Shown one piece after another: positions 45,401-53,391 of a stretch of 64,000 nt of DNA. Under the pieces are notes generated by a model. That model did no database searches and was not told where the DNA came from. It was given only the letters and a program-made list of their open reading frames with translations. Source of the stretch: Paenibacillus phyllosphaerae (lineage in GTDB: Bacteria; Bacillota; Bacilli; Paenibacillales; Paenibacillaceae); NCBI RefSeq assembly GCF_014192105.1, contig NZ_JACHXK010000023.1:31096-95095 (forward strand). Direction: 5' to 3'. The first letter of the stretch is position 1; the number at the start of each line of letters is the position of its first letter. A program made the position numbers and the translations under genes.

Positions 45401-45457
45401 TGCTGCGCATAGGGCAGCGAAGCCAGTCATAACGATCGATTTTGTCTTGAATCTCAT
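36401..45457 (-). CDS. Giant GLUG-repeat surface protein with SLH domains
   Basis: 3018 residues, ATG at 45457 after GGCGGAG. Residues 1-40 are a signal peptide. Three large modules begin at about residues 55, 1410 and 2200, each opening with a variant of WVPIGT.../PFEGMLDGG...YDYSGLFGYIG. Each is filled with dozens of GLUG-type units of about 25-35 residues (AGGIVGYNDGTI or similar), predicting long right-handed beta-helices. Two chitobiase-C-like modules (about 2660-2730 and 2760-2825; IYYTTDGSRPT, IYYTTDGSEPT) precede the SLH region (2837-3018). The SLH array starts mid-repeat and ends after 19 residues of another repeat, so it is circularly permuted. It should coat the wall, with adhesive or structural role. 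It is co-oriented with the other giants. Confidence 0.93.
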   Translation of the reverse strand: MRFKTKSIVMTGFAALCAAAAALSGGLMTSGDSSRWTSHADVSWYDELAPSYTIDTPAKLAGVAKLVNDGETEDGVDINGFEGKVFDIDRNMDLKDYLWVPIGTPEEPFKGTMYAKDGAVYTISGMKLAPETDYAGLIGYMEGGTLGGFIFKGDGTFNLHNSWQDLYAGVAVGKMTGNSTVYNITNYLPIEAGSPDASVYAGGIVGSGDGTISNSVNHADITANGTSVYAGGIAGYTEGDQLIVKKTTNNGEILGRGLEEAAGEIHAGGIIGNSDSALYMDDEATPIANTGTIMAQNGVHAYAGGIIAKAENEVSLSIQTANSGQVSVNAAKASGTYAGGLVGAITAEQTNPLYGVVFNNTGTVTNNGGAGVYTGGIAGYVGSDLEWSQSYEQQADVAASGASNVNTGGLIGYIKGDLSFQSQAKNSSDVTVTGAPDEAYTGGLIGFAASSLNLLSPDDESYVNAGPIAVNGGEGVYTGGITGNREYQDGAGEPAANVASKADITVNGVAKLYTGGYIGMLVDGDARKVAGAEFNNAINVQAAESDAERPVRTGGIIGYASGASIDASVFGGQLQAAGGAFVYTGGIVGAADDSAMTNSSAGGMAEAYAKIEAEGTIGGLAGAWNGEMNNVGSQYLSLTATRNDGVAGGIAGTAQGEIAGAVVGDEAYEGNDSVRFAAAAGVERLTAGGIVGNNDGELRLASGQATKLTLANEAGRTGYIMGGIAGFLTEQAALGTSEAPVLASGIEIAANADNSVFGGVAGVTNAPVMFVQAEAIDLTVAGADVKAGIIAGQNDGVIRSEDSQIEATNSKITAMGAAAVIGGIVGENNGEVPASLSQEITIESNGEASLIGGTAGRNTGTLSNSSVQELALTVKGKLSSAGGVAGLSEPLGESVPVIQGPKVQSELAILLTVEATDVNAGGIVGYAKETQIIAPAVTAEDGANVLISLKGATPAAGGLAGRMTGGLIEGDTTGQHVQNLLLSTSVTATDAVVGGLVGYNDQAKLNQITGNKVNLLLNGSKALAGGMTGYNRGTDTAIISNVYLSGLYIRANASADASTVGGFVGINDKRVSETGDPAQAVSTIQKSRYIGTIGSSSPALLIQAPNAVVGGMVGENRSFIANNSIPDKVQFNLTGATATIGGLVGRNTADGILYYTYANTSMNIQGNGTLAGGLVGVNNGQVLSSYTEADLTGKAVGANGQYVALGGLVGKNAGKIAKSYTSAAVTATGAYSVVGGLIGEQTTGTTSDAYVIKNVAATNANSYAGGIVGRLTGGTIQNVYSAAEVKAEGGAYAGGFAGRYDNASKELLTKAFYVMDEANNINADLPDFADGNHKWMNSAPRLRTVTLQDLKDRSAFPATSGWDFDSVWKYGSTFAQFQNPELIRTANVGGSSGGSDVNANINWYMRDQDAVSYELHSEAELAGLAAIVNGEVPGLPAFDFAGRKITIAGPIHMQSAQWVPIGLDDEHPFEGMLDGGNYLIDGLKIVPDYDYSGLFGYIGEGGEVRNMRLEPLTIEGKNFTGVLAGYNQGQLAQITIELSDTAVVSGGITGSFLGGNEGQFTGVTVSLASGARMEGVKEGAVAGGLIGYNASELTADMFNFPMTTGNVVSSANKAVVGGLIGWQAADASGLHADIVAGYRIAADGDGSTLGGLFGKFESGLADGLSVTFTTGTLNAPGAGSVLGGIIGDSDAGNRIVNAKVTAVQSGLHLSGNGVVGGIVGDKTGTGSAAYDLEQAVVDAKVNIGSPEGSSNSVLGGIAGRLTDAAMRDSSSAANIDVRGSDAAAGGIVGQSMNSILVDVISSSKVTAVLSGGEGAIGGIAGILQSNDSDRPYDFGLWAPLYHGMYDSAVKGGTVTATGAPSLAADMYAGGLVGKNLHASIYQSSSDAAVTVKGAKLAVAGGLAGYNDGYLVRDTATGKTEADGSALYRVGGVIGWTEGGGIHYTKLTVPASSVLKVGTALAKDGVVPAAQVGGFVGASNETAITYASTDIAVDVQSVNADSAIDAGGFAGQLGDSASGAAMLSNAFAKGKVTVNGTGSVSVGGFAGSADQYQISAAYASGIVSGKGNVVYTGGFVGNAGSAAVIDQVYAIPAKVESTGVGIAMKAYTGGIAGYNDGAISGSYAGTTVITNNATGTNVKTGALVGYQFRDGKLTNNTHASALTAVGKESGTTSGSANSVIVDPLAAMDWDYGYDTYFLTEPNNGEVAIDTVQKLRGAIRLYNDATGLTYYSLYNRQATENLAMPKLLLGADLNLTNLTITPFDHFDDVFDGQGHKITGFAQTITDAQPRSAGFFVENDGEITNVSLLDFTIKGGTTTGLVTGVNHADGNIHNVNVRGRVEGLNGGFGVFGGIAGSNEGTIAQSYARGTVTEISESKTIEAGGIAGVNAGSGTIADSFSFADVTAAGSNVKTGGITGTNEGTIHDAFNSGLVRADGQVTAHAGGIAGFAAAGSIDNSLNSGEAVAGAKGKITTGAAFFGGIAGQKASAASITDSAFNKQMLKRNTAYYDNDGSRVTGASIGAQGLTVSVLTGGTLPSQLPGGHWYAAAGFYPRLNVFANDPAAALGAAAVMFNGTDTVNRVESSFGLTRNAAITWSAGSGVSISTKNNVTTGKVQTGASAKVAASANGELRFISIQPAWSFAETALAPTIVSGEATFTEQVSVVLKTDEQDGRIYYTTDGSRPTEDAQLYTAPIALNRTATVKAVTIHDGKEDSALLSATFTKAGTVSSGGGGVAIIIPPVVEEPVPAIEVKAGGHVTSGSSDQPVAIAKNGKLKLTASAGQTIYYTTDGSEPTKNSPVYDGDLVITKDMTVKAITDQDDTVITLEFQVEKAKYDLKQAAGEVNYMNGYNDGTFKPNADMTRLTLIQALAPLLDKEDVELASTFSDVSGNEQDQVAFFASAGIVEGYPNGTFGGDNTLTRAEMTVIMARVLKLDISNTGKTTLKDMSGHWAEKYVNAFTAAGYVKGFPDGTFKPEARISRAEAIVIINRIVGTTGGSGSVSYSDLPANHWAYKEIMAAVQ

Positions 45458-45525
45458 TTCAACTCCGCCCTCCATTGCTATATCTATCTGTCCTATTTAT
45501 CCGCCAAGGGTTAATCGATGCCGCA

Positions 45526-45556
45526 GGTCCGCCGCGCCGAAGCGGCGTGGCGGACC
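45526..45556 (-). other. Strong intercistronic hairpin without U-tract
   Basis: 13-bp GC-rich stem GGTCCGCCACGCC / GGCGCGGCGGACC (one G-U) with a 5-base loop, in the 177-base gap between the two SLH giants. No U-run follows, so it is more likely an mRNA stabiliser or processing site than a terminator. Confidence 0.7.
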
Positions 45557-45634
45557 GTCGGCGGAATGAAACTTGAACGGCGCCGTATCCAATGGGCGAA
45601 AACCGTTTGTCGCTTCTATCTAGTTATCGGTATT

Positions 45635-48600
45635 CTAGTTCTCTTGTTGATTAGTAATCAATTGGTCGAAGCGCATCGCGATAGCCGATGCCTGAACCCG
45701 CTGCAGCTGCCCTTGCGGATCGATGCGTCCTTGAACGCCTTGGATCAGTCCGCTCTTAACGGTCATCGCTACAGCTGCTCTCGCCCAAGCCGGGATCGCG
45801 GATGCGTCCTCGAAGCGGGCTAGAATCTCGTTTGCTTCGCTCTCGCTTATCGGCCCGCCAAGACCGGCCGCATCAAGCATTCTTCCGGTCATGACCATGC
45901 CTTCCAATCTCGACATCGGTGCGCTAGGCGCATAAGAGCCGTCGGCGCGACCGTTAATGATTCCAAGCTCGGAGGCGATCGCTACGCTCTTGCCGTACCA
46001 TGCGTTTTCCGGCACGTCGGTATAGCTGCTGCTAGACGTCCGATTCATGAGTCCGGCTACGCGCAGCAACACGGTCGGATATTCCGCGCGAGTCACGTTC
46101 GCTTCCGGATCGAACTTGCCGCCCGACTTGCCGAGCATGAACAGCTTGCCGGCTGCGCCTTGGATTACTTCCGCGCCCCAATGTCCGGCGCTGATGTCGC
46201 TGAAGCTTGCTTCATTATGCATAAAGACCAGATTGCCTTCGCCTGTCAATTGCAGATTCACTGCCGGTTGGCCATTATCCAATGCGAGCGACCATGGCAG
46301 CGTCGTCCAGCTGCCGTCCGTGCCTTCCAGCACAACGGCGGTAATATCGTCGGCATCTATGCCGCCTGGGACCGTAACTTGCGCATTCACATAACGGTTC
46401 CATGCTTCTGCCGGAAGATTCGTATCTACCGCGATGCCTTCCCCGTCTCCCAGCGCCGCAGCGCCGAGACCATCTGCGACTGCCTTAAGTTTCGCTTTGG
46501 CCGAATCGTCATTGGCTGCTGCCTGGACAATCAAATCACCGTTAAGATTCTTCATCATCTCAGGCGTAACGTCCAGCTTCATGCCTTGCAGGTCAAACTT
46601 CACGGTCTTGCCGCTCTCGTTCGCCTTGGCGACAAGCGCTGCATCCAGCGTAATGGCATATCCTTGCGCCGATGGCGCGGATTGGACGGCGATCTTGATC
46701 TCGTTGGCCGCAGACGCAAGATCAACTTCCGCCTCGGTGACGCGAGCAACAACCGTTTTTCCTTTCCATTGGCTCGTAATCGGCTTGCCGTTGACATTCA
46801 GCTTCGCCGGTTCGGAAGGTGTCTCGCCTTCACCGGAAGGTTCCGGGATAACGATCCCAACGCCTGGTATACCTACGGAACCACCGCCTGCGGCAACTTC
46901 CGTCCACAGCGCCGGCTTCAGCGCCGCCGATGCAGACCATGCTTCCTTCGTAAGCGATGACCGCAACGCGACTACAACCGTCTCTCCTGCCGCTGCAGCA
47001 ACTTCATAGCTGGTCGGCACGAAACTCCAATCACTGAGATCCTGCTTCAGCGTTACATCCGCCGGCTTGGTGCCCGCCGGGTACTTCTTATACACGAGCT
47101 GTTGGCCCGTCGTATCTTGCGGCAGCACCACGTTCAGCTTCGTCTTGCCGCTGTCGCCCGATACCGTCGAAGTGGAAGCCGTCATCTTGCCGATCGCGGT
47201 CGGTTCCGGTACTTCAACCGTAGCGACGACCATGCCTTTAACCGACACGTCGCTGGAAATCTGGTACTCCGCTTCGATCAAGCTTGCGCCTGTCGTCACG
47301 CCCGTCACTTTGCCAGTTGAACTGAGCTGAACCGCATCGCCTATCGATACGGAATAGCTAAGCTTCGACAGATCGGCGACAGGTACGAGCTTAAACTTCG
47401 GATGGCCCGACGCGTCCTTGCCATCGGCGTATTTCAGCGACGCTTTAAGCGTGCTGCTGTCACCCGGCTTCAGGTTCGGAATCGTCTCGAGTACGACTCC
47501 TGACGGTACATCGAACGTACCGTTCGTCACTTGCACGACTGCCGTATTCTCATTGCCCGCCTTATCGAGAACGATGAAATTCAGTTCTGACGTCGGCGTA
47601 TTCCCTGCTACGGTGACCATTCCTTCGAAGGTGCCGTCATCCGTAACGGCGACGGACTGCCCGTTCACCTTCAGCGAGGCAACGTCGACGCTGGTCGTGC
47701 CCTTCACCTTAATGCCGTTCGTCCCGCTTCTTGCGCCGGTGACCGGCTCGTCGATATACAGCACTGGCTTGATCGTATCTACCGTCAGATAGAGCATGGT
47801 TACCGATACGTCGCCTGTCTTCGTATTGCGTGCTCTAAGCTCGATCGCGTAAGGACCGTCAGTATCGAATTGATTGAAAGTCAACGTTCCCTTGCTGCCT
47901 GTCGCCTGATTCGTAAAGGCCTTCTTGCCGATCGATGTGTCGCCATAGAAGGCTTCCACTTCGATATCCTTCTGATCGGACGTCAAATTGATCGTTTGCT
48001 CCGTCGCGCTTGTCAAGAGCTCCATGTAATGAGGGAGCACTTTCACCTGCGACCCGGCAGCCGCATTCAGCTTCGGCTTCGCCGGAACCGGCAGCAGCTT
48101 CTTCGCGCTGTCCACGCGGGTAGCGAAGTGGTAATTCTCGTTCTTATCGGCCGTCTTGTCCGGCTTCGTGACGGCGGATACGCCGAGCACGTACTCCTTG
48201 CCGACTTCAAGGCCGGTATACTTGATATCGTCCGAAGCAACGGTCGAACCCGCCAAACTGTCCGTATTGACTTCTTGGCTGGTCGATGTTGCGTTCCAGC
48301 CGCCGAGCAAGATGCCCTCGTACTTGCCGGTCTGAGCGTTCCAGTATGGAGCCAGCTCTTCCTCGGTGAAGAGAACCTCGCCGAAATTCGGATACGTCTG
48401 GAGCGAGCCGCCTACTTGCGTCAGCGCTTCGATGGCGTAGCTGTGCTCGTAGCCCGCTTGGCTTGCCTTACGCGCTCCCGGTTTGAACGACAGCGAGAAC
48501 AATCCGTTGCCGTCAGGGGTGATCGTCACATCGCTCACCTTGGCCGGTGCCAGCGGATCGATCAGCTCGATGCGCTCGGCCGAAGTCTTCGTTCCGAAAG

Positions 48601-51600
48601 AAGATGCGGAGTGAAGCTCTGCCCGCAGGTAATAATTGCCTTGGCTGAGCAATCCGCGAATGTCTTCCTCTGCGCCGAGCAGCTGCACTTTGGAGACGTC
48701 AATGTCCGTCTTGCCGCTTGTCACAGTACCGCTGACGCCGCCGCCAGTTCCGACTTGCAGGTCTTTGGCGATCAAGAGGCCCGGATCTCCCGGCTGCAAT
48801 ACCGTCTCTCCGCTCTCCGTCTTGGACGTGTTATTCGATACCGCGTCCTTGGTCAGATACAGACTAACCGTATCGCCAGGCTTGGCATTGGCGACCTTCC
48901 AGGACGCCGTGAATTTGTTGGAATCGGAAGCATCCTTCGTCAGCTTCGTCTCCGTGAGATCCGGCGTTGTCGGCACGTTGATGAGACGCGTCTCCACGGC
49001 CGATTCGCTCGTTAACGTCCAATTGCCTGTCGCCTTGCTTTGCGGCACGATGACATAAGCTTTGCGGACGTCTACCTGATCCGACGATTCCGATGCCGAT
49101 ACATGCTGCGTGAACGCGTTGGCATTCGGATTCGTATTCGTGTTGTCGAATACGATCGGATAGTTCTTGCCGCTGCCGTCCTTCAGCGTGAAGTTCGGCA
49201 CCTGCTGCGATTCGTATTCAACCTCGACAATGGCGTTTCCGGATACCGATCCCATCGGAATCGTATGAACGCGGCCGCCGTTCTTGACCGTGATTCCGCC
49301 CACGCCGATGTTGGCGTTGCCGTTCTCGATCATTTTGACGCCGTCGGCAACGCTGCGGTATACCGTTTCCTGTACGTCCTGTTCGGTATCGATCCACGAA
49401 GTCGCGAGCGTCTCCATCCCTTCGCCGATGACGACGAGGCGAGGACCTTTCTCCGGATCTTCCACGAGCAGGTTGACGAAGCCCTCCGGCATTTTGTTGC
49501 CGGCCGTGCCGAACTCCAGTCCGCCGCCCCAATAGTAGGTGACGCCGAGCGAGATTAACAGAACGCTTACGCTGCCCCAAATCTTGTCGTTGTTCACGCC
49601 GAAGAACACGCTCGCTAGCGGCATGCCGCCAACGACAGGGACGTTCGAAGGCACTTGTACCTTGGCTCCGATGTAGCCTTCGAAGTCGATCCGGTTCTTC
49701 TCCAGATTCTGTCCGACAAAGATGCCGGATTTGCCGATGATAATGTCCCAGCCGCCGATGTCGATTTCGGATTGCAGCCGGACGAACCACGGCGTCACCC
49801 ATTGGGCTTCGAGCACCGCGTAGGTGAGCATCGGCAGCAACTCGTCCTCTTCCGGTTCCGGATCGACCGAGAAGTCCATGGCCCCTTCGATCTTGATGCC
49901 GGTCCGCTTGAGCGTCAGGTCGATATCGCCCCAGAAGAACGCCGGCGCTACGCCGAACTTCAAGCTGACGCCCGCTTCGACGGTCAGCGGAAACGGATCT
50001 TTCTTCGACCCGCCTGCAATCGTATCGGCCAATTCGCGAACCGCGCCGCGAATGCCGGTCAGATAGGTAGCGCCAGTGAGCAGAATGCCTTTCTCGAACT
50101 CGGCGCCGAAGCCGATGACGTCCGGCAGGATACGCCCGTCGTCTACTTTCTTGAAGGCAAGCTCCATCGACAGGCCGATCTCTTTCATGTCGGCCTCGAA
50201 TGCGATGCCGTATTTGTTATTCACGCCTTCGACCGGCTGGACGTAATGGACGACGGTGATTTTGTTCATCGAGTCGTCGTCATCCTTGCCCGCCTTCTTC
50301 GTGTTGCCTGTCGGCGCGAATAGGCCGAGATTTTGTTTCAGCGCAAAATCGAGCGACGCGTCAACGCCGACGAAACCTTTCTTATTGAAGATGACGTTGT
50401 TCACTTCCGCTTCGACGACCTTCAGGAGCAGTGTGCCGCCGAACGAAACGCCGCCGCTGCGGAGAATGAACTCATTGAAGTTGAAGCCGAAGCCGGCGAT
50501 CGTGAAGCTTGGAGGCGCGAACAGGCTCTGACGGTTGAAATAAACCGTGCGCAGCGTAATCTGACGCAGCGGATTCAGCCGGTCCGTGATCTGCCCTGCC
50601 GCCCATGCCAGCGAGCCGTTCAAGCTATCGTCCTCTTCATTGCCTTCGCTGTCCGGCACTTCGTCGTCGCTCACTTGGTAACTCGTGCCGAGCGACTTGT
50701 TGAAGCCATCGAAGAAATCCAACGTCCATTCGCCTTCATGGAAGACGAATCCGCTGCTCGCTACGCTGAGCGTACCTTCGCCTTTGATGAACAGCGTATC
50801 GAAGAATGGCATGGAAGCGTACTGCGGTACTTCGTTCTTCACGTTGAACACGTCGAGTTTCCCGCGTACGAAGACAAGGTTCTTGCCCTTATAAGCAACC
50901 GCGTCGTTAATGATCGCGGGTTCCGTGCTCGTATCGACGACAACTTGCTGATCCGCGCCCGTTCCGATTTCCTTCACCATGCCTCGGATCGTAACGAGAT
51001 TCTCGCGCTTGTAGTTGCTGTCGCTGAAGAAGGCTTTGAGCTCCGCTTCGGACGAGAACAGCTTGTACTGATAAATCGGCACTTTCTTCAAGGAATCCTC
51101 GTCTATCCAGTCCTCGATATCGAGTTTCGGATCGACGAAATTGCTCCTCTTGCCGATATAGGCGACTGCTTTCTTGAAGCTGGCGATCTGCGCGCTAAGC
51201 GCCTTGCCGTCCGTGAACGACGCGCCAGTGTACAGTGAATTCAGCTCTCCGGCTAATTTCGGATTGATCGTGTCCCCGGATTGAAGAGTCAGGTCAACCG
51301 ATTGTTTGTACAGAGCGACAATGTTCGCTTCCCGAATCCGGGTGGCTTCATTGTTCGTGACGCTGAATGTTTGGGAGGTCGTAATGTCGTACATCGCTGC
51401 GATTTCCTCGTCGCCGCCCGTATCCCCTTTGTAATCCAGCTGGACCTGGTATTCGCCCAGAGGCAATTCAGGTCCTAATCCCGCCTGCAGCACCTGTCCG
51501 GCGCTATCGACGAGATCGCCGCCGCGATACGTGATGCGCATGTCGCCGGAGAAACCATCGTCCGTCGGCTGCATCAACACGGATTCCTGAACCGGTACCT

Positions 51601-53278
51601 TGTAGCGTTTGCCGGTGACTTTCTCTTTCAAATACAGATCGAAGTTAGGAGGCGTCGTCTGGTCGCCCGTATTGTAAGCTTCGATATTGGATAAGTTCAC
51701 CGTGATATACTTGACGTCCGTGCGGAACAGCTCGGCAGGCGAGAGTCCGTACACGTAGGTCGGCACCGCTTCGCCGACAGGCGGCAGCAGAATGAAGTTC
51801 GATTTGACGGATTGATATTGGGCTTTGATGCCCTCATCTTCAACGCCTTCCATCTTCTTCTCGGTCTCTTCGCTGCTTGCCGTCAGCATATATTGGCGCG
51901 TCGCCGGCCATGGTCTGCCCTTAGCTTGCACGTAGAACTCGACCGTGAACGTATCGCCCGGCTTATAGGTGGATTCCACGCCGTTCGCGGCTTCTTCCGG
52001 CGTCAATGGCTTCTGCCGGGTGAGCACTTTGCTGCGGTAAGCGTCCGTCACGACTTTGCCGTCGGCGTCGCGAACGATATTGCCGTTCTCGTCCAAGCGG
52101 ACGAAGTTAAGGCCGCTCTCGAGTTCCAGCTTCACGTCTACCTTGCGGTGCGTCATATCGAACATGGCCAGATTCTCGATCTCGGCCGTGATCTTGAACA
52201 CGCCTTCATCGACATAACCGCTGTTATCCGGCAGCGTGGCGAGCTGCTGGACCGGGTCCATATAACGAATGGAGAATACTTTGTCCGGCTCGATGATTTC
52301 GCCCAGACCGTAGATGGTCTCGAACGTCTGAGTCTTGCTCTTCGCCAGCTTCTCCGGGTTCCAATAGAAGGCGACCGCGGAATCGGCCGTGCCGAAATCG
52401 TTCGTATCCCGAGTAAAATCGAGGTTCGGGTTAGGCTCATAATCCCATTTGGTATTCGCCAGGCTGTTCCAGTGCGCGACGACCATCTCGTCGACGATAT
52501 GGATGTTCTGCTCGGCGAAATTGTTGAAGCCGTATGCGACGACATTGGTCGCCTGCGGGTTGTTCAGATCCAGTTGGTCGCGCATGACCCAGTAGGAAGG
52601 CAGCTTGTAGAAGCTGATATCTTCCTCCGGAATGCCGATCGCAGCCGGATCATGCACGAGACGGCGCTCGACCGTCAGCGGGGAGCGATACGTCGTTCCG
52701 ATCTGGAACTGCGGTCCGTCATTGCTGCCGACCATCGTATCGAGCAGGATACGGGAACCGATCTGCACGTCTACGCCGCTGTTGTTCGTCACTTCGTAGC
52801 GGATATTGACGTTACCCGCATTCTTGATATCCTTCGCATCCATATACAGCATCAGAATCTGCTTGATCGTAACGCCTTTAATCGACCAGGTGGATTCGAT
52901 CTGCTTCGTTCCGTTCGGCAGGCTGACGATTCGAGGCGCGGTCGTCTCCGAGAAGAAGTTCACCCCGAATTTGTAAGGATTGCCGAAGATGTAATCCGTT
53001 CCGTCGATCCGGAACGTCGTGAACGAAGTCTCGGGATCATCTCCGCGGAACATCATGTCTACGTTGTTGTCATTCTTGCGAATCGGCTGGCCGTCTACCG
53101 TACGGACGCCGAAACGCCCCGTGGCGTTATCGACTGTTATTTTGATGAAATCATTTTGCAGCACCGTTGTTTTCGATGCGCTGACAGCGGCAGCGACGAC
53201 GCCGATGCTATCCGACCACGAGGTAGTCAGCAATACGAACGCAATGAACAGCGACAACCACTTTTTTGCTAAACTCAC
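45635..53278 (-). CDS. Giant SLH-anchored surface protein with extended beta-rich core
   Basis: 2547 residues, GTG at 53278 after AGGGGAG. A signal peptide (WLSLFIAFVLLTTS...) is followed by a domain (about 35-420) with repeated beta sandwiches (FKITVDNATGRFGVRTVDG, TYRSPLTVERRLVHDPAAIG). Residues about 905-1260 are a long run of alternating hydrophobic/polar strands with aromatic girdles (FGFNFNEFILRSGGVSFGG, GIAFEADMKEIGLSMELAFKK, VTYYWGGGLEFGT). Such strand patterns resemble beta-barrels or large beta-sheets. Ig-like repeats follow, then a linker and three SLH repeats (2357-2547) for wall binding. Function unknown; I recognise no catalytic motif. It is the middle giant of the cluster, likely co-transcribed. 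Confidence 0.9.
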   Translation of the reverse strand: MSLAKKWLSLFIAFVLLTTSWSDSIGVVAAAVSASKTTVLQNDFIKITVDNATGRFGVRTVDGQPIRKNDNNVDMMFRGDDPETSFTTFRIDGTDYIFGNPYKFGVNFFSETTAPRIVSLPNGTKQIESTWSIKGVTIKQILMLYMDAKDIKNAGNVNIRYEVTNNSGVDVQIGSRILLDTMVGSNDGPQFQIGTTYRSPLTVERRLVHDPAAIGIPEEDISFYKLPSYWVMRDQLDLNNPQATNVVAYGFNNFAEQNIHIVDEMVVAHWNSLANTKWDYEPNPNLDFTRDTNDFGTADSAVAFYWNPEKLAKSKTQTFETIYGLGEIIEPDKVFSIRYMDPVQQLATLPDNSGYVDEGVFKITAEIENLAMFDMTHRKVDVKLELESGLNFVRLDENGNIVRDADGKVVTDAYRSKVLTRQKPLTPEEAANGVESTYKPGDTFTVEFYVQAKGRPWPATRQYMLTASSEETEKKMEGVEDEGIKAQYQSVKSNFILLPPVGEAVPTYVYGLSPAELFRTDVKYITVNLSNIEAYNTGDQTTPPNFDLYLKEKVTGKRYKVPVQESVLMQPTDDGFSGDMRITYRGGDLVDSAGQVLQAGLGPELPLGEYQVQLDYKGDTGGDEEIAAMYDITTSQTFSVTNNEATRIREANIVALYKQSVDLTLQSGDTINPKLAGELNSLYTGASFTDGKALSAQIASFKKAVAYIGKRSNFVDPKLDIEDWIDEDSLKKVPIYQYKLFSSEAELKAFFSDSNYKRENLVTIRGMVKEIGTGADQQVVVDTSTEPAIINDAVAYKGKNLVFVRGKLDVFNVKNEVPQYASMPFFDTLFIKGEGTLSVASSGFVFHEGEWTLDFFDGFNKSLGTSYQVSDDEVPDSEGNEEDDSLNGSLAWAAGQITDRLNPLRQITLRTVYFNRQSLFAPPSFTIAGFGFNFNEFILRSGGVSFGGTLLLKVVEAEVNNVIFNKKGFVGVDASLDFALKQNLGLFAPTGNTKKAGKDDDDSMNKITVVHYVQPVEGVNNKYGIAFEADMKEIGLSMELAFKKVDDGRILPDVIGFGAEFEKGILLTGATYLTGIRGAVRELADTIAGGSKKDPFPLTVEAGVSLKFGVAPAFFWGDIDLTLKRTGIKIEGAMDFSVDPEPEEDELLPMLTYAVLEAQWVTPWFVRLQSEIDIGGWDIIIGKSGIFVGQNLEKNRIDFEGYIGAKVQVPSNVPVVGGMPLASVFFGVNNDKIWGSVSVLLISLGVTYYWGGGLEFGTAGNKMPEGFVNLLVEDPEKGPRLVVIGEGMETLATSWIDTEQDVQETVYRSVADGVKMIENGNANIGVGGITVKNGGRVHTIPMGSVSGNAIVEVEYESQQVPNFTLKDGSGKNYPIVFDNTNTNPNANAFTQHVSASESSDQVDVRKAYVIVPQSKATGNWTLTSESAVETRLINVPTTPDLTETKLTKDASDSNKFTASWKVANAKPGDTVSLYLTKDAVSNNTSKTESGETVLQPGDPGLLIAKDLQVGTGGGVSGTVTSGKTDIDVSKVQLLGAEEDIRGLLSQGNYYLRAELHSASSFGTKTSAERIELIDPLAPAKVSDVTITPDGNGLFSLSFKPGARKASQAGYEHSYAIEALTQVGGSLQTYPNFGEVLFTEEELAPYWNAQTGKYEGILLGGWNATSTSQEVNTDSLAGSTVASDDIKYTGLEVGKEYVLGVSAVTKPDKTADKNENYHFATRVDSAKKLLPVPAKPKLNAAAGSQVKVLPHYMELLTSATEQTINLTSDQKDIEVEAFYGDTSIGKKAFTNQATGSKGTLTFNQFDTDGPYAIELRARNTKTGDVSVTMLYLTVDTIKPVLYIDEPVTGARSGTNGIKVKGTTSVDVASLKVNGQSVAVTDDGTFEGMVTVAGNTPTSELNFIVLDKAGNENTAVVQVTNGTFDVPSGVVLETIPNLKPGDSSTLKASLKYADGKDASGHPKFKLVPVADLSKLSYSVSIGDAVQLSSTGKVTGVTTGASLIEAEYQISSDVSVKGMVVATVEVPEPTAIGKMTASTSTVSGDSGKTKLNVVLPQDTTGQQLVYKKYPAGTKPADVTLKQDLSDWSFVPTSYEVAAAAGETVVVALRSSLTKEAWSASAALKPALWTEVAAGGGSVGIPGVGIVIPEPSGEGETPSEPAKLNVNGKPITSQWKGKTVVARVTEAEVDLASAANEIKIAVQSAPSAQGYAITLDAALVAKANESGKTVKFDLQGMKLDVTPEMMKNLNGDLIVQAAANDDSAKAKLKAVADGLGAAALGDGEGIAVDTNLPAEAWNRYVNAQVTVPGGIDADDITAVVLEGTDGSWTTLPWSLALDNGQPAVNLQLTGEGNLVFMHNEASFSDISAGHWGAEVIQGAAGKLFMLGKSGGKFDPEANVTRAEYPTVLLRVAGLMNRTSSSSYTDVPENAWYGKSVAIASELGIINGRADGSYAPSAPMSRLEGMVMTGRMLDAAGLGGPISESEANEILARFEDASAIPAWARAAVAMTVKSGLIQGVQGRIDPQGQLQRVQASAIAMRFDQLITNQQEN

Positions 53279-53342
53279 ATTAACTCTCCCCTATCTCTCA
53301 TGCTGCGCTGTTAGTTTCATAGATTCGTTCGCATGACAGGTC

Positions 53343-53379
53343 CCGCCGATGGCTGCTTGTGGGGCGAGGCCATCGGCGG
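53343..53379 (-). other. Strong intercistronic hairpin without U-tract
   Basis: Perfect 11-bp stem CCGCCGATGGC / GCCATCGGCGG with a 15-base loop. Flanking TGACAG/CTGTCA can extend it. It lies in the 113-base gap between two giants and lacks a U-run, like the hairpin at 45526. Confidence 0.7.
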
Positions 53380-53391
53380 CCTGCTGTCAGG

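Noticed and set aside
36401..45457. CRISPR array or tandem DNA repeat
   Set aside because: The repetition is at protein level (GLUG units) with diverged codons; there are no identical repeats with regular spacers.
51812..53272. 486-codon plus-strand frame
   Set aside because: Antisense shadow of the SLH giant; no ribosome binding site or recognisable motif.
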